A stretch of 64,000 nucleotides of DNA from NCBI GenBank assembly GCA_029213265.1, contig JARGNG010000018.1:33516-97515 (forward strand), written 5' to 3'. The notes beneath the pieces were generated by a model, which saw only the letters and a list, made by a program, of their open reading frames with translations, ran no database searches and was not told the origin of the DNA. The stretch comes from Verrucomicrobiales bacterium (GTDB taxonomy: Bacteria > Verrucomicrobiota > Verrucomicrobiia > Verrucomicrobiales > DEV007). Position 1 is the first letter of the stretch. Each line of letters begins with the position of its first letter. Position numbers and translations under genes: made by a program. Of the stretch, positions 62,467 through 64,000 are shown in pieces.

Positions 62467-64000
62467 ATGTCGCTCGGTTCGCCTCAATTCCTTCTTCTAA
62501 TTCCCGTTCTCTTCCTTTTGGGTTGGATTGTAAAACGCGCTGAAATCCGACAGCCATTGAGATTCCTGTTCATCTTCATTATCCTCATTGCCGTCTGCGA
62601 TCCCCTGATTCTCCTCAAGCGGGGGGGAATGGATCTTTGGGTTTTGATGGATCGCTCCCTTTCCGCCCGCGAAATGGTGGAGGCGGGAGAAAGAGAATGG
62701 CGCTCCCTTCTCGAACGTTCCAAACCAGGCCGGGACGACCGGATTTTCCACGTCGACTATGCGTCAGAGGTTTCTCCCGCAGGCAATACCGAGACATCCA
62801 TTTACAGTGGGAACCGGGACGCCACGAAAACAGGCCTGGCGATCCGGGATACCCTGGCCCGCCTCGATGAGCAGCGCCACAACCGCATCCTGCTCTTCAC
62901 CGATGGTTTCAGCACGGAGCCGCTTACGGGAATTGCTGCCGGATTGATAGCCGAAGGGACGCCCCTCGACCACCGCCTGCTTCGCGCTCCGGAAGCCGTC
63001 GATTTTCGCGTAGCAAATCTCGAAGTTCCTTCAAGAGCGCAACCGGCGGAACCTTTTCTCCTGGAAATTGAAGTGGCAGGCACTTCCGACGGCGAGGTCC
63101 CCCTCTCCGTCTTCCGGGGCGAACAGGAGTTGTTTCAGCGTCCCGTGCAAATTCTCAACGGCGTGGGAAGAATGCAATTCTCCGACCGAATCGCCGCCCC
63201 CGGATCCCATCGCTACCGGGCTGTCATCGAGCCGGAAATCGATGCCTACAATGGAAACAATGACTTTGAGCAATGGATCGAAATTGTATCGGGTTCCCGC
63301 GTCCTTCTTCTTTCCAAATACCGGGAGGACCCCGTGGCCTCAACACTGCGACGCCAGGGATTCGAGGTGGAAGTCGTCGAAGATCTTCTAAGCCTCACTC
63401 CCGGAGTTCTCTCCGGAACTTGTGCCGTAGTCTTGAACAACGTCCCTGCCTACGAAATTCCGAACGAGTTTCTTCAGTCACTCCGCTTCTTCGTAACGGA
63501 ACAGGGAGGCGGCCTTGTCATGGCCGGGGGAAAAAACAGTTTCGGCGCAGGCGGCTTCTATCAGTCATCGATCGATGATCTACTCCCGGTAGCGATGGAA
63601 TTGAAAAGCGAGCACAGACGCCTTTCCGTTGCCATGGCGATCGTGATGGACCGTTCAGGCTCAATGGCGATGACGACGACAAGCGGAAATTCGAAGATGC
63701 AACTCGCCAACGAGGGGGCCGCCCGGGCAGTGGAGCTACTCGGGGAAATGGACGCCGTAACGGTGTATGCCGTCGACAGCCAGGCGCACGAGGTGGCGCA
63801 GCTTCTCAATGTGGGAAAGAGCCGGGAAGAGCTGATCAAGCGAATCCGCAGTGTCGAATCCATGGGCGGCGGAATTTTTGTGTATACGGGGATGAAGGAA
63901 GCCTGGAAAGAACTCAGGAAGGCCGAAGCAGGCCAGCAACACATGATCCTTTTCTCTGACGCCGCGGATTCAGAGGAGCCGGGCCAATACAAAGAGCTGA
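62467..64000 (+). CDS. VWA/glutamine-amidotransferase-like membrane protein, cut by window end
   Basis: The frame is open from ATG 62467 to the window edge (511 codons seen). Two N-terminal membrane helices (about residues 7-23 and 31-50: LLLIPVLFLLGWIV and LRFLFIFIILIAVCD) are followed by a first VWA-like unit (LWVLMDRSLSARE, ILLFTDGFS), an Ig-like part (about 180-265), a class I amidotransferase-like unit (VLLLSKYREDPVASTLRRQG... GGGLVMAGGKNSFGAGGFY), and a second VWA with intact MIDAS D-x-S-x-S in VMDRSGSMA (about residue 395). This is the plan of the large membrane proteins found beside BatA/BatB and MoxR ATPases in Bacteroidetes, planctomycetes and Verrucomicrobia. Function unknown; a metal-dependent adhesion or assembly role is inferred. 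Confidence 0.85.
   Translation, partial: MSLGSPQFLLLIPVLFLLGWIVKRAEIRQPLRFLFIFIILIAVCDPLILLKRGGMDLWVLMDRSLSAREMVEAGEREWRSLLERSKPGRDDRIFHVDYASEVSPAGNTETSIYSGNRDATKTGLAIRDTLARLDEQRHNRILLFTDGFSTEPLTGIAAGLIAEGTPLDHRLLRAPEAVDFRVANLEVPSRAQPAEPFLLEIEVAGTSDGEVPLSVFRGEQELFQRPVQILNGVGRMQFSDRIAAPGSHRYRAVIEPEIDAYNGNNDFEQWIEIVSGSRVLLLSKYREDPVASTLRRQGFEVEVVEDLLSLTPGVLSGTCAVVLNNVPAYEIPNEFLQSLRFFVTEQGGGLVMAGGKNSFGAGGFYQSSIDDLLPVAMELKSEHRRLSVAMAIVMDRSGSMAMTTTSGNSKMQLANEGAARAVELLGEMDAVTVYAVDSQAHEVAQLLNVGKSREELIKRIRSVESMGGGIFVYTGMKEAWKELRKAEAGQQHMILFSDAADSEEPGQYKEL

Noticed and set aside
1..64000. tRNA, rRNA, CRISPR, IS element or prophage
   Set aside because: No tRNA-like cloverleaf with TTCGAAT arm, no evenly spaced repeats, no transposase, integrase or phage structural protein was recognised in the window.

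Overview
The window (about 57% G+C by eye) reads as a chromosomal stretch of a member of the Verrucomicrobiota. The clues are paired planctomycete/verrucomicrobial exported families (DUF1549/DUF1553 with DUF1501, DUF1552, c-type cytochrome plus leucine-rich repeats), a eukaryote-like type II glutamine synthetase, many exported sugar-related oxidoreductases and beta-helix/propeller proteins, and few clear Shine-Dalgarno sites. No rRNA, tRNA, CRISPR array, insertion sequence or phage gene was recognised. Two genes run off the edges: an efflux adaptor N-terminus at the left and a von Willebrand-A membrane protein at the right.

Layout. 1-4.8 kb: start of a membrane-fusion protein, a Cys-rich exported protein, a Ser/Thr kinase with a LamG-like ectodomain, a DUF1080-like exported protein and a Gfo/Idh oxidoreductase. 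4.9-10.8 kb: a compact sucrose locus, sucrose-phosphatase, sucrose-phosphate synthase, ROK fructokinase and amylosucrase, the same gene set used for sucrose as a compatible solute and carbon store in halotolerant methanotrophs. 10.9-13.1 kb: a DUF1552 Tat protein and a di-haem cytochrome c. 13.3-18.2 kb: a four-gene minus-strand operon (WXG100-like protein, coiled-coil protein, second WXG-like mini-protein, and a 1283-residue membrane-anchored three-domain FtsK/EccC-type ATPase). It looks like a minimal type VII-like secretion module in a diderm bacterium and is the most interesting locus here. 18.3-32.5 kb: ABC-F ATPase, exported beta-helix and propeller proteins, dehydrogenases, an EamA transporter, a class IV aminotransferase, a cytochrome/LRR protein, a trypsin-like protease and an NHL-propeller/hydrolase fusion.

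32.7-47.4 kb carries the DNA-damage response: lexA, and the imuA-imuB-dnaE2 mutagenesis operon about 13 kb away. Both have a TGTT-N6-AACA palindrome just upstream of the start codon, which defines a likely local SOS box. Between them lie a TPR protein, a D,D-peptidase lipoprotein, a double alpha/beta-hydrolase, an SDR, phosphatidylserine synthase and a three-gene Fe-S assembly set (Cys-less rhodanese-like, IscU-like, SufT). 47.5-51.6 kb: glnII, a polyprenyl synthase, tatA and an exported EEP-family phosphoesterase.

51.6-54.1 kb is a small accessory and decay zone: a DUF2200 gene with an in-frame stop and a 13-bp tandem duplication, VOC and GNAT enzymes, and a 5'-truncated fragment behind an AT-rich spacer. 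54.1-60.7 kb holds a 1711-residue cytochrome/WD40/DUF1549/DUF1553 protein and its DUF1501 partner. The right end has an SDR, a broken lipoprotein gene without a normal start codon, an AT-rich gap and the truncated VWA protein.
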